Positions 8,255 through 15,753 of a stretch of 64,000 nucleotides of DNA are shown piece by piece (within the stretch, counting starts at the first letter, position 1; the number at the start of each line of letters is the position of its first letter). The notes under the pieces were generated by a model. The model was not told the DNA's origin and searched no databases. It was given only the letters and a program-made list of their open reading frames with translations. Made by a program: the position numbers and the translations under genes. Source of the DNA: Actinoplanes sichuanensis (GTDB taxonomy: Bacteria; Actinomycetota; Actinomycetes; Mycobacteriales; Micromonosporaceae); the NCBI RefSeq assembly GCF_033097365.1, contig NZ_AP028461.1:2728001-2792000 (forward strand). The letters run 5' to 3'.

Positions 8255-10168
8255 TCACCCGCCGGTCGACGGGTGAAGCTCGGTGCGCGCATCGGGCGAT
8301 GTGTAGCCGGATGCCTGCAAGGTGAAGAGCCCGGCGTAGGTGCCACCGGCCGCCAGCAGGGTGTCGTGGTCACCCAGTTCGGTGACCACCCCGTCGGACA
8401 GCACGGCGATGGTGTCGGCGTCGCGTACGGTGCTCAGCCGGTGCGAGATGAGAACGCTGGTGGATCCCTCGCGCAGCGCCCGCAGCCGGGTGTGCACCTC
8501 GTGTTCGGCGTCGGCGTCGAGTCCGGCGCTCGGCTCGTCGAGGATCAGCAGGTCCCGGTCGGCGCGCATGAACGCGCGCGCCAGAGCCAGTCGCTGCCAC
8601 TGCCCGCCGGAGAGCTGCACGCCGCTCGACGCCTCCCCGTCGAGGACCTCCTCCGGGGAGAAGAATCTGGTCAGCAGGGTGTCGTAGCCGCGGGGCAGCT
8701 TCTCGACGGTCACGTGGCAGCCGGCTCGCTCGGCGGTGGCCTCGATCGCCGAGCGGTCGTCCAATCGGGCGATGTCGCCGAGCCCGATGTTCTCGGCCGC
8801 GCTCAGGTCGTACGCCATGAAGTCCTGAAAGACGGCGCCGAGGCGTTCGCGCAGTTCCTCGACCGGGAATCGGCGTAGGTCGACGCCGTCCCACAGCACC
8901 GCGCCGCGGGTCGGGTCGTAGAGCCGGCACAGGAGTTTGACGATCGTGCTCTTGCCCGCGCCGTTGAGCCCGACCAACGCCGTCGCCCGGCCGGCCCGGA
9001 TGGTGAGGTTGACGCCCTGAAGGATCCAGGGCAGCGACGGGCCGTAGCGGAACCACACGTCGCGCAGCTCGATGGCGTCCCGCAACGACGGCACGGGCAG
9101 CAACGGCAGACCCTCCAACGGTGCCAGGTCGGCCGGCGCCCGTACCACCTGCTGGAAATGCGTGAAGATCAACAGTGCCTGATGGGTACGCGCGACGTTG
9201 CCGATGATCGAGGCGAGCAGGTTCTGGACCCCGGCGGTCGCCGCCGCGAAGACCACGATGTCGCCGACGCCCAACCGACCCGAGCGGGCGGAGAGCGCCG
9301 CCCACACCAGCCCGCCGCCGGCCACCACGGCGCCGAGCCCGGTCAGTGCCGACTGCATCCGCAACTCTCGCAGGTCCAGTCCGCGCATTCCCCGGTTGAT
9401 CTTCCGCAGCTCGGTCGTCATCCGGACGGCGAACAGGTCGCTGAGCCCGTAGATGCGGACCTCCTTGGCCGCCGTGACCGACGAGATCAGGTCCGCGTAG
9501 AACAGTTCGCGCCGGTTGGCGTGCCCGAGTTGCAGCATCATCGCCGCCCGGGCCCGCGACAGGGTCAGCTCGGCTCGGACGGTGGGAATCGCCGCGACGG
9601 CCACCACCACCGCCATCCAGGGGGCCATGCTCGCCAACGTGACGACGAAGCCGACGATGGTGACCGCGGACTGCGCGATGGTCAACCCGTTCGCGGTGAC
9701 CTGAGCGGGGGTCGCCGGGCCGTCGGAGACGGCCAGTTGCAGGCGGTCCTGGAAGTCCGGATCCTCGAAGCGGCCGAGCCCACCGAAACCGCCGATCGCC
9801 CGGTAGAGCCGGGCCCGCCCGGCGAGCTGGGTACGCCGACTCAGTTCGGCGTCGACGAAGTTGCCGACCGCCGGCAGTAGTGCGCCGGCCAGGGTGGCCC
9901 CGGCCAGCGCCAGCACCACGGTCAGCACCGCCGTGGTCGCCCCGCCGTCGACCAGCAGGTCGAGCAGCAGCTTGGTCAGCCAGGCCACCGCCACCGGGGC
10001 CACGCCACCGGCCAGCGCGACGCCGATCCGTGCCGCGAGCAGCCCTCGGGAGGCCTGCCAGACCAGCGCGAAGGCGGCCTTCAGCAGGGCGAGGGTGCCG
10101 TGGGCGCCGGAGTCTGCCCTGCTCGTGCGGCCGCCGCGACCGGTAGGTCGTCCCCAGCGAACCGCCAC
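8255..10168 (-). CDS. ABC exporter, fused permease and ATPase
   Basis: The 637-residue half-transporter has a six-helix membrane domain (about residues 25-320). Its ATPase carries Walker A GLNGAGKSTIVKLL, signature LSGGQWQRLALARA, Walker B DLLILDEPSAGLD and switch ISHRLSTVRDAD. No C39 peptidase domain precedes the membrane part, so leader removal would need a separate protease; the S26 peptidase two genes downstream is the obvious candidate. GTG 10168 has GGGGGA about eight bases upstream. The next gene, 50 bases on, encodes the small peptide, suggesting that this pump is dedicated to it. A lipid or drug exporter of the MsbA type is the alternative. Confidence 0.88.
   Translation of the reverse strand: MAVRWGRPTGRGGRTSRADSGAHGTLALLKAAFALVWQASRGLLAARIGVALAGGVAPVAVAWLTKLLLDLLVDGGATTAVLTVVLALAGATLAGALLPAVGNFVDAELSRRTQLAGRARLYRAIGGFGGLGRFEDPDFQDRLQLAVSDGPATPAQVTANGLTIAQSAVTIVGFVVTLASMAPWMAVVVAVAAIPTVRAELTLSRARAAMMLQLGHANRRELFYADLISSVTAAKEVRIYGLSDLFAVRMTTELRKINRGMRGLDLRELRMQSALTGLGAVVAGGGLVWAALSARSGRLGVGDIVVFAAATAGVQNLLASIIGNVARTHQALLIFTHFQQVVRAPADLAPLEGLPLLPVPSLRDAIELRDVWFRYGPSLPWILQGVNLTIRAGRATALVGLNGAGKSTIVKLLCRLYDPTRGAVLWDGVDLRRFPVEELRERLGAVFQDFMAYDLSAAENIGLGDIARLDDRSAIEATAERAGCHVTVEKLPRGYDTLLTRFFSPEEVLDGEASSGVQLSGGQWQRLALARAFMRADRDLLILDEPSAGLDADAEHEVHTRLRALREGSTSVLISHRLSTVRDADTIAVLSDGVVTELGDHDTLLAAGGTYAGLFTLQASGYTSPDARTELHPSTGG
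8256..8275. repeat. Second copy of the palindrome flanking the peptide gene
   Basis: CACCCGCCGGTCGACGGGTG differs from the core of the 7964-7995 palindrome (7970-7989) at only two of 20 positions and is itself nearly palindromic. It overlaps the last codons and stop of the ABC exporter gene, so the two copies bracket the peptide gene. Confidence 0.6.
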
Positions 10169-10302
10169 CTGTGTCCCCCGTACCGCTGCGCTGATCGAGA
10201 ACCTGTCGAGTTCCGTACGCTAGGCACCGCGACTCTTCATCGGCTCTCGATTCGCTCTCGGCCGCTGACCGTGCGTGTCGATGGTCGTCTTTCTCGTCGT
10301 CG

Positions 10303-10821
10303 CTACATCAGCCCGGCGAGCTTGTAGAGCACCAGCGACCCGGCGACGGCGACGTTGAGGCTGGACCCGGTGCCGACCATCGGGATCTCCACGGCGCCGT
10401 CGAGAAGGTCGAGCGCCTCGGGCGGGATGCCGGTCGCCTCGTGGCCGAGCACCATGACGGTCCGGCGCCGGGCCGGAGGCAGGTCGGCGAGCCGGATCGC
10501 CTCGTCGGCCAGTTCCACCCCGAGGACGCTCGTTCCGGCCTTGCGCTCGTCGGCAAGCCAGCGGAGGGGACTGCCGACGCGGTGGACGCAGGCGGGTCGG
10601 CGTAACGTGTTGCCGCGGGCGAGGGCCCGGTCCACCCAGCCATGCGGGGGCACCGCGAGGCAGGCCCCGACCGCGTCACAGGTCCGCAGCAGCGTGCCGA
10701 GATTGGCGTCGTGCATGGGCCACAGGGGTGCCGCGACGAGATGTCCCCAGCATTCGTGCCGGCGAGGACGGCGGACCGAACGGATCTCCCGCGCGGTCCG
10801 GACCCGGATCGCGGGGCTCAC
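10303..10821 (-). CDS. SpoU/TrmH-family RNA 2'-O-methyltransferase
   Basis: The protein is about 172 residues if GTG 10821 is used. The family motifs are clear: N-x-G-x-x-x-R in DANLGTLLRTCDAVG, then MVLGHEATGIPPEALDLLD, and the knot motif IPMVGTGSSLNVAVAGSLVLY. These form the SAM-binding trefoil knot of enzymes that methylate ribose in rRNA or tRNA. The extra N-terminal substrate domain of longer SpoU members is absent. No good ribosome binding site is visible, and the frame is open further upstream, so the start is uncertain. Confidence 0.85.
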   Translation of the reverse strand: MSPAIRVRTAREIRSVRRPRRHECWGHLVAAPLWPMHDANLGTLLRTCDAVGACLAVPPHGWVDRALARGNTLRRPACVHRVGSPLRWLADERKAGTSVLGVELADEAIRLADLPPARRRTVMVLGHEATGIPPEALDLLDGAVEIPMVGTGSSLNVAVAGSLVLYKLAGLM

Positions 10822-10964
10822 CGGAGGGGAGCAGAGGCGCTCCAGCTTTCGAAGGTCATGTGAGACGTGCTTCTCGGCGCACGCGAGCCATCGACGAACG
10901 ATGTGTGATTCCGAGCGACAGGATACCGCGTCTTCCACCGGCACGCGCTGCGCGACCCGGTGCG

Positions 10965-11582
10965 CTACCGGGCGCGCACCCGCTCGTACAGCCCGTCGGC
11001 GGCGGCCGTGAAGACGGCGACGTAGTCGATGCGGTCGGGCAGCGCGGACCACTGGTCCCGGATGCCGTCGTTGAGGGCGAGCAGTTCCAGGACGAGCTGC
11101 TGCGGATCGGTTCCCTCGGCGATCTCCCCGGCGGCGATGCGCTCCTGGACGAACGGGACCAGCGTGTCCAGGGCCGCCTCCAGGTTGCGGCCGGCGCGAC
11201 CCTCCACCGGATGACCGGCGATGCGGGAGGCGCCGGTGAGCATGACACGGAATCGCAGCAGGTCGGGTTCCCGGGCGGCGAGGCGTACCACCGCGATGAA
11301 CTCGTCGAACAGGGCTCGGACGGACTCGGTGGTCAGCTTGATCGTCTGATAGACCTCTTCGCGGCGCTCGACGACGGCCATGAACAGGTCGTACTTGGTT
11401 CCGAAGTGGTGCAGCACCCCGGCGTCGGTCACCCCGGCCGACCGGGCGATGTCGGAGACCCGGGCGCCGTCGTAGCCCTTACGGCCGAACTCCGCGGTGG
11501 CGGCGGTGAGGATCCGGGCTCGTCGTGCGTCGCCGCGAGCGAGTCGATGGTCGCCGTCGGGGGCACGCTCTGAGCTTTCCAC
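10965..11582 (-). CDS. TetR-family repressor
   Basis: The 205-residue protein has an N-terminal TetR helix-turn-helix (residues 20-66: ILTAATAEFGRKGYDGARVS and AGVTDAGVLHHFGTKYDLF), followed by an all-helical ligand domain. It is divergent from a phosphatase gene 112 bp away, with an 18-bp perfect palindrome midway between the two starts. It therefore most likely represses both itself and the phosphatase until an unknown ligand binds. The GTG start at 11582 lacks a strong ribosome binding site. Confidence 0.92.
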   Translation of the reverse strand: MESSERAPDGDHRLARGDARRARILTAATAEFGRKGYDGARVSDIARSAGVTDAGVLHHFGTKYDLFMAVVERREEVYQTIKLTTESVRALFDEFIAVVRLAAREPDLLRFRVMLTGASRIAGHPVEGRAGRNLEAALDTLVPFVQERIAAGEIAEGTDPQQLVLELLALNDGIRDQWSALPDRIDYVAVFTAAADGLYERVRAR

Positions 11583-11637
11583 TCGGAAACCCTACGAGAT
11601 GCCGCCGCCGGGTGACGGCGGGCGGTGCCGTCAGCTA

Positions 11638-11655
11638 ACTTAGTCGCGACTAAGT
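11638..11655. promoter_or_regulatory. 18-bp palindromic operator for the TetR regulator
   Basis: ACTTAGTCGCGACTAAGT is a perfect inverted repeat in the middle of the 112-bp gap between the divergent TetR and phosphatase genes. Its size and symmetry match a TetR dimer site. Confidence 0.75.
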
Positions 11656-11694
11656 CGACGGGTCGATCATGCATCCAGAGCAGAAGGGGGTCGC

Positions 11695-12468
11695 GTGAGC
11701 GCGATCATCGCCGGGACCTACAACTCCAGGGACACCGGAGGCATCCCGCTCACGGCGGGCGGTTCGACCCGCACCGGAGTGCTCTACCGGTCCGACGCCC
11801 TCGCCGGCACCACCGACGACGGGATCAAAACCCTGACGGCGAGCCCGATCGGTACGATCGTCGACTTCCGCACCGACATGGAGAAGACCGGCCTACCGAA
11901 CCGGGTCGGCACGCGGCGCCGGTTCACCGCCGTGCAACTGCCGCTGCTCGACGGGGCGTTCACCGGCATGCCGTCGCCGGCCGACCTCGACGAGGCCACG
12001 ATGCGAGAGCTGTTCGTGCGTATCCCCACACTGGCCGACCTCTATCTCCGGATGCTCGGCACGGCCGCCGAGACCTTCGCCGAGGTCGCCCGACTCGTCG
12101 CCCGGCCCACCGACGACACCTACAACGGGGTGCTCGTGCACTGCACGGCCGGCAAGGACCGTACCGGCGTGGCCGTCGCCCTGTTGCTCGACGCCGCGGG
12201 AGCCGACCGCGACGCCGTCATCGCCGACTACGCGCTCAGTGAGACGAATCTCGTCGGTGACTGGGCCGATCTGATGCTGGCCCGCCTGAAGGCCTGGGGA
12301 GTGCCGCCCCTCCCGGCGATCACCGACCTGGTCACCGCCACCCCGCCGGAGGCGATCAAGGCCGCTTTCGCCTGGCTCGACGAGCGCGGCGGCTCGGCCC
12401 GCTACCTGTGCGACGGGGGACTTTCCGACGACGACCTCGAAGCCCTGCGCGAGCGCATCGCCGGCTGA
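11695..12468 (+). CDS. Protein tyrosine/Ser phosphatase, Y_phosphatase3 type
   Basis: The 257-residue protein carries the phosphatase signature HCTAGKDRTG, the Cx5R loop with nucleophile Cys150 and Arg156. The N terminus has NSRDTGGIPLTAGG, typical of actinobacterial and mycobacterial PtpB-like enzymes. It should dephosphorylate phosphotyrosine, phosphoserine or phosphoinositide substrates. GTG 11695 follows AGAAGGGGG. Control by the divergent TetR through the 11638-11655 palindrome is likely. The 3' end overlaps the convergent GNAT gene by 67 bp. Confidence 0.9.
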   Translation: MSAIIAGTYNSRDTGGIPLTAGGSTRTGVLYRSDALAGTTDDGIKTLTASPIGTIVDFRTDMEKTGLPNRVGTRRRFTAVQLPLLDGAFTGMPSPADLDEATMRELFVRIPTLADLYLRMLGTAAETFAEVARLVARPTDDTYNGVLVHCTAGKDRTGVAVALLLDAAGADRDAVIADYALSETNLVGDWADLMLARLKAWGVPPLPAITDLVTATPPEAIKAAFAWLDERGGSARYLCDGGLSDDDLEALRERIAG

Positions 12469-13379
12469 ATCGCCGGTAGCGGACCCTGCATCTTCAACCA
12501 GGCGGGCTGAATCCGGTAGCCGAGCTTCTCGTTGACCCGTCGCATCCCGTGATTGACACCCTGGGTGTAGCTGACCAGCTCGGGAACGCCCGCCGCCGAC
12601 GCCCACGCCAGCTGCCGGAGCTTGAGGTGAGTGGCGATGCCGCGGCCGCGATGGGACCGGGCGACCGTGGTGAGCCCGTGCTCGTCCTTGAGCATCCCCG
12701 CGTAGCCGACGATCCGGCCGTCCTCGATCGCCACGAAGGAACCGTCGGGAACCGTCGCCTCCTCCTCGATCCAGTCCTCGACCGTCATCGACAGCGGGGA
12801 GGGCAGGGGGATGTCGGCACAACCGTCGGCGCCGACCGCGTGCCAGGCGGCCTCCAGCAACTCCGGGCGTTCGGCGATGGTCACCACCTCGATGCCGGGC
12901 AGCGCCGCCGGTGGGGCCTCGTGCGAGATGCGGCGCCGGGCCTCCACCTCGCGGGCCACCTCGGCCAGGCCGCGGCGCGCGGCGAAGGCCACACCGTCGG
13001 CCGACTGCTCGTCCACGGTGCAGAACACGAACGGCCGTCCGAAGGTCCGGGCATGAACCGTGAGACGGTCCCACAATGCCCGGCCGATGCCCGCGCGCCG
13101 GGCGGCCGGATCGACGTAGATCTGAACGGTGACCGAGTCGGCGAGGTCCGAGCGTGCGGCCAGGCCGCAGCCCACATCCCGCCACAGCAGCATCAGCCGG
13201 TCGGGTTCACGCCGCGGCGGAACGGGCCACTCCCGCGGCGACGCGGCGAGCCGGATCCGCGCGAACAACTGCAGATCGGCGTCGGATTCGGCGACCCGAA
13301 TGCTTCCGGTCGCCTTCGCATCACCTTCCATCTGCCCGATCATGCCGTACGGGTACGGCTGCCCGGAATGCCACATCAT
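12402..13379 (-). CDS. GNAT acetyltransferase with two GNAT domains
   Basis: The 325-residue protein contains two tandem GNAT folds. The first has the acetyl-CoA motif VDPAARRAGIGRALWDRL (about residues 90-107). The second has VARSHRGRGIATHLKLRQL (about 240-260) and the typical family ending NEKLGYRIQPAW. Substrate is not evident. ATG 13379 is the first of several possible starts; the ATGs about 12 and 16 codons in are alternatives because none has a clear ribosome binding site. The C-terminal 20 residues are Ser/Arg-rich and overlap the end of the convergent phosphatase gene. Confidence 0.87.
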   Translation of the reverse strand: MMWHSGQPYPYGMIGQMEGDAKATGSIRVAESDADLQLFARIRLAASPREWPVPPRREPDRLMLLWRDVGCGLAARSDLADSVTVQIYVDPAARRAGIGRALWDRLTVHARTFGRPFVFCTVDEQSADGVAFAARRGLAEVAREVEARRRISHEAPPAALPGIEVVTIAERPELLEAAWHAVGADGCADIPLPSPLSMTVEDWIEEEATVPDGSFVAIEDGRIVGYAGMLKDEHGLTTVARSHRGRGIATHLKLRQLAWASAAGVPELVSYTQGVNHGMRRVNEKLGYRIQPAWLKMQGPLPAIQPAMRSRRASRSSSESPPSHR

Positions 13380-13409
13380 CGGTGGTGCAAGGCTGAGCCC
13401 ACCGGCGAA

Positions 13410-13451
13410 CGCGGATGGGGTGGGTGCCTGCCGACACCCACCCCATCCGCG
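13410..13451 (-). terminator. 17-bp hairpin terminator
   Basis: A perfect 17-bp stem (13410-13426 with 13435-13451) on the 8-nt loop CCTGCCGA lies 12 bases after the stop of the small YtxH-like gene. It should end transcription of the envelope cluster to its right. Confidence 0.85.
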
Positions 13452-13463
13452 TGACGATCGTGG

Positions 13464-13790
13464 TCACCGCAGCGGGTCGCCGCCGGCCGGTGACGGCTTG
13501 GTGCGAGCCGGCCTCGGCGCCGACGGCGCGGGTGACCCCGGCGTGGTGACAGTCGTGGCGGCGACGGTGGACTCGCTGCCGGTGACCGTGTCGTCGTGGG
13601 GGAGGGCCGCGGCGATCTTCTGCCGGCCGGTGCCCAGTAGCGCCTTCGCCCGCTCCTGGGCCTGGATCGTGGTGGGGTGGTTGCTCGCCTTGCGTGCGGC
13701 CGCGGCGATCTGCTCGTACTTCTCCCGGCCGGCGCGGCTGCCGAGTACGTAACCGGCGGCGAACCCGACGGCCAGCTTCAGAACCTTCAT
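13464..13790 (-). CDS. Small YtxH-like membrane-associated protein
   Basis: The 108-residue protein starts MKVLKLAVGFAAGYVLGSRA: a short hydrophobic segment ending in G-x-x-x-G spacing and followed by a charged helix (GREKYEQIAAAARKA), as in YtxH-like envelope stress proteins. The C-terminal half is low-complexity Pro/Thr/Ala. ATG 13790 has AGAAG nearby and fits the family start. It forms a same-strand cluster with the DUF3618 and holin-like genes, a common actinobacterial grouping. Confidence 0.75.
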   Translation of the reverse strand: MKVLKLAVGFAAGYVLGSRAGREKYEQIAAAARKASNHPTTIQAQERAKALLGTGRQKIAAALPHDDTVTGSESTVAATTVTTPGSPAPSAPRPARTKPSPAGGDPLR

Positions 13791-13871
13791 GATGTGTCTT
13801 CTCCGATTCTCGTGGTCAGTCGGGCCGTACACCCGTCGCGCTGGTTTCGGCGAACGCGAAGAACACGCCTC

Positions 13872-14249
13872 TCACCTGCGGCTTCCGCGGACGATCAGGA
13901 TCACGCCGGCGGCGGCCAGGGCCACCGCGGCGACCGGCACGGCGGTGCTGCGAACCTTCGGATCGCGGGCGGCCGAGGCGGCCTTCGACGTGGCGGTACG
14001 GGCGTGCTGCTGTACCGGCGCCGTACCGGAAACGATCTTGTCCTTGACCGCCTCGGCGGTCGCCGCGACCTTGTCGCCAGTGGCGGCCAGCTGTTCGCGG
14101 CCGCGTTCGGCCAGTTCCGCGGCCGACTGCTTGGCCCGGGCCTTGACGTCGGTCTTGGCCGCCAGCGCCTCCACGGTGGAGCCGAGATCGGCGCGGGTCT
14201 GGGCGATCTCACTTCGTAGCTGCTGCGGATCGTTCTGTGGGGTGCTCAT
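13872..14249 (-). CDS. DUF3618 membrane protein
   Basis: The 125-residue protein begins with the DUF3618 signature DPQQLRSEIAQTRADLGSTVEALAAKTDVKARAK. A long charged helix follows and then one C-terminal transmembrane helix (AVPVAAVALAAAGVILIV) with a basic tail. Its ATG overlaps the TGA of the upstream holin-like gene by four bases, so the two are translated together. The cellular role is not established; the family is tied to envelope maintenance by context only. Confidence 0.85.
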   Translation of the reverse strand: MSTPQNDPQQLRSEIAQTRADLGSTVEALAAKTDVKARAKQSAAELAERGREQLAATGDKVAATAEAVKDKIVSGTAPVQQHARTATSKAASAARDPKVRSTAVPVAAVALAAAGVILIVRGSRR

Positions 14250-14677
14250 CCATGCCGTCCTCTCCGGGCTGCGGTCTTGATGGTCTGCACGTCGGCCTGC
14301 ACACCGGCGACGGCGTCGCCGGGCACCGGCGGGGTGGCGGCCTTCAGCTTCTGCCGGCCGAGCAGTGCGGCCACCGCTGCGGCGGCGAACACGACCACCA
14401 TCACGACCAGCACGGCCAGCCACAGTGGCCAGACCAGGTCCAGCAGGACCACGGCCAGGGTCACCAGCAGGGCCAAGCCGAACCAGCCCAGAACCGCGGA
14501 CCCGCCGAGCAGGCCGCCTCCGACGCCGGCCCGCTTGCCCTTCTCGGCCAGTTCGAGCTTGGCGAGGGCGAGCTCGTCGCGTACCAGTGTGGAGATCTGC
14601 GCCGCGGCCTGACTCACCAGATCCGCCGTCGAGGCCGATCCGGTCGGCCCACCGCCATGCGCCGCGTTCGTTGTCAC
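14246..14677 (-). CDS. Phage-holin-like membrane protein (PF07332 type)
   Basis: The 143-residue protein has the helix ADLVSQAAAQISTLVRDELALAKLELAEKGKR, followed by two transmembrane helices (residues 56-80 and 86-112), the pattern of the Actinobacteriota holin superfamily. GTG 14677 is chosen because AAGGAGG ends eight bases upstream. It is the first gene of the three-gene envelope cluster. Confidence 0.85.
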   Translation of the reverse strand: MTTNAAHGGGPTGSASTADLVSQAAAQISTLVRDELALAKLELAEKGKRAGVGGGLLGGSAVLGWFGLALLVTLAVVLLDLVWPLWLAVLVVMVVVFAAAAVAALLGRQKLKAATPPVPGDAVAGVQADVQTIKTAARRGRHG

Positions 14678-14813
14678 AGCACTCACCTCCTTGCTCAGCG
14701 GTAACAACTGCGTGCCCATGGACCGAACTGCCAAAACGTCTGAGCGACTGTCCGGAATTCGACTGGCCCGGCTTGGGTCCGACGATTCGACGGCGTCGTC
14801 TGCCGGGCTGGAT

Positions 14814-15752
14814 TCACCGCGGGGTGAGGGCGTCCACCTTTCGCCGGAGTCGACGGCAGAACGGTCCGATCATGGCCGGGTCGTCGATGAACATGGAGGG
14901 TTTGAAACAGATGGTGGTGAAACCCTGGTCCAGCTGGCGGGGAAGGTCGGCGAGCGCCGCGTCGATGTCACCGGTGTCGTCCTCGCCGCCGAAGGTGGCC
15001 CGGATGCCACCGATCAGTTCCAGGTCGCCCGGATCGCGGCCGGCCTCGGTGAACGCGGTCCGGACCGCCGTGAGGTCGGTGTCGGTGAGCGGCCCGAACG
15101 GGTTGAGCCCCGCGCCGTAGCGGACGAGCCGGCGCAGGAGCGGCGGGTGCACACCCTGTCCACCGAACCACAGCGGTGGCCCGCCGGGCCGCCATGGCTG
15201 GGGCTCGATCCAGACGTCGTCGAACTGGAAGTGGGCGCCGTGGTGGCTGATCGGCCCGGGCGTCCACGCGGCCCGCAGGATCTCCAGTTGCTCGTCCATG
15301 ATTCGCCCTCGCCGGTGGAACGGCACCCCGAGCGCGTCGTACTCGTCCCGGTGCCAGCTCACCGAGGGCAGCACCACCAGTCGCCCCTCGGACAACAGGT
15401 CCAGGGTCGCGAGTTCCTTCGCGAGGTGCAGTGGATGACGCAGCGGTGCGATGATCGCGCCGGCGACGATCCGCAGTGTGCTGGTGGCCTGGGCGATCGC
15501 GGCCATCAGGACGGTCGAGCTGGGCCAGGGCATGGCCGGATCCTGGTTGCCGGGTGCGGCGTAGTCACGCGGATTGGCCATCACACCGTACGCGCCGGCG
15601 CCCGGACCGAGCACGATGTGCTCGCTGAGCATGACGCCGTCGATGCCCGCCTGCTCGGCCTCGACGGCGAGGCGGATCAGAGCACGCAGGTCGCGGGGCG
15701 GTACGAGGGTCCAGTTCTCGGTCAGCACCATCAGCAGCTTCGGGGCCGGCAT
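14814..15752 (-). CDS. LLM-class (luciferase-like) oxidoreductase, probably F420-dependent
   Basis: The 312-residue TIM-barrel protein shows family motifs: LIRLAVEAEQAGIDGVMLSEH, STLRIVAGAIIAPLRHPLHLAKELATLDLLSEGRL, WHRDEYDALGVPF, and PPLWFGG. The family uses reduced flavin or F420; in this type of organism F420 is the better guess. The ATG lies one base after the stop of the amidohydrolase gene, so it is the last gene of the ABC importer operon. A catabolic reduction or oxygenation of the imported compound is inferred. Confidence 0.88.
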   Translation of the reverse strand: MPAPKLLMVLTENWTLVPPRDLRALIRLAVEAEQAGIDGVMLSEHIVLGPGAGAYGVMANPRDYAAPGNQDPAMPWPSSTVLMAAIAQATSTLRIVAGAIIAPLRHPLHLAKELATLDLLSEGRLVVLPSVSWHRDEYDALGVPFHRRGRIMDEQLEILRAAWTPGPISHHGAHFQFDDVWIEPQPWRPGGPPLWFGGQGVHPPLLRRLVRYGAGLNPFGPLTDTDLTAVRTAFTEAGRDPGDLELIGGIRATFGGEDDTGDIDAALADLPRQLDQGFTTICFKPSMFIDDPAMIGPFCRRLRRKVDALTPR

Positions 15753-15753
15753 G

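Noticed and set aside
13410..13451. Long hairpin as an attachment site or small RNA
   Set aside because: It sits directly after a gene stop, has a short loop and no associated integrase or promoter; a terminator explains it.
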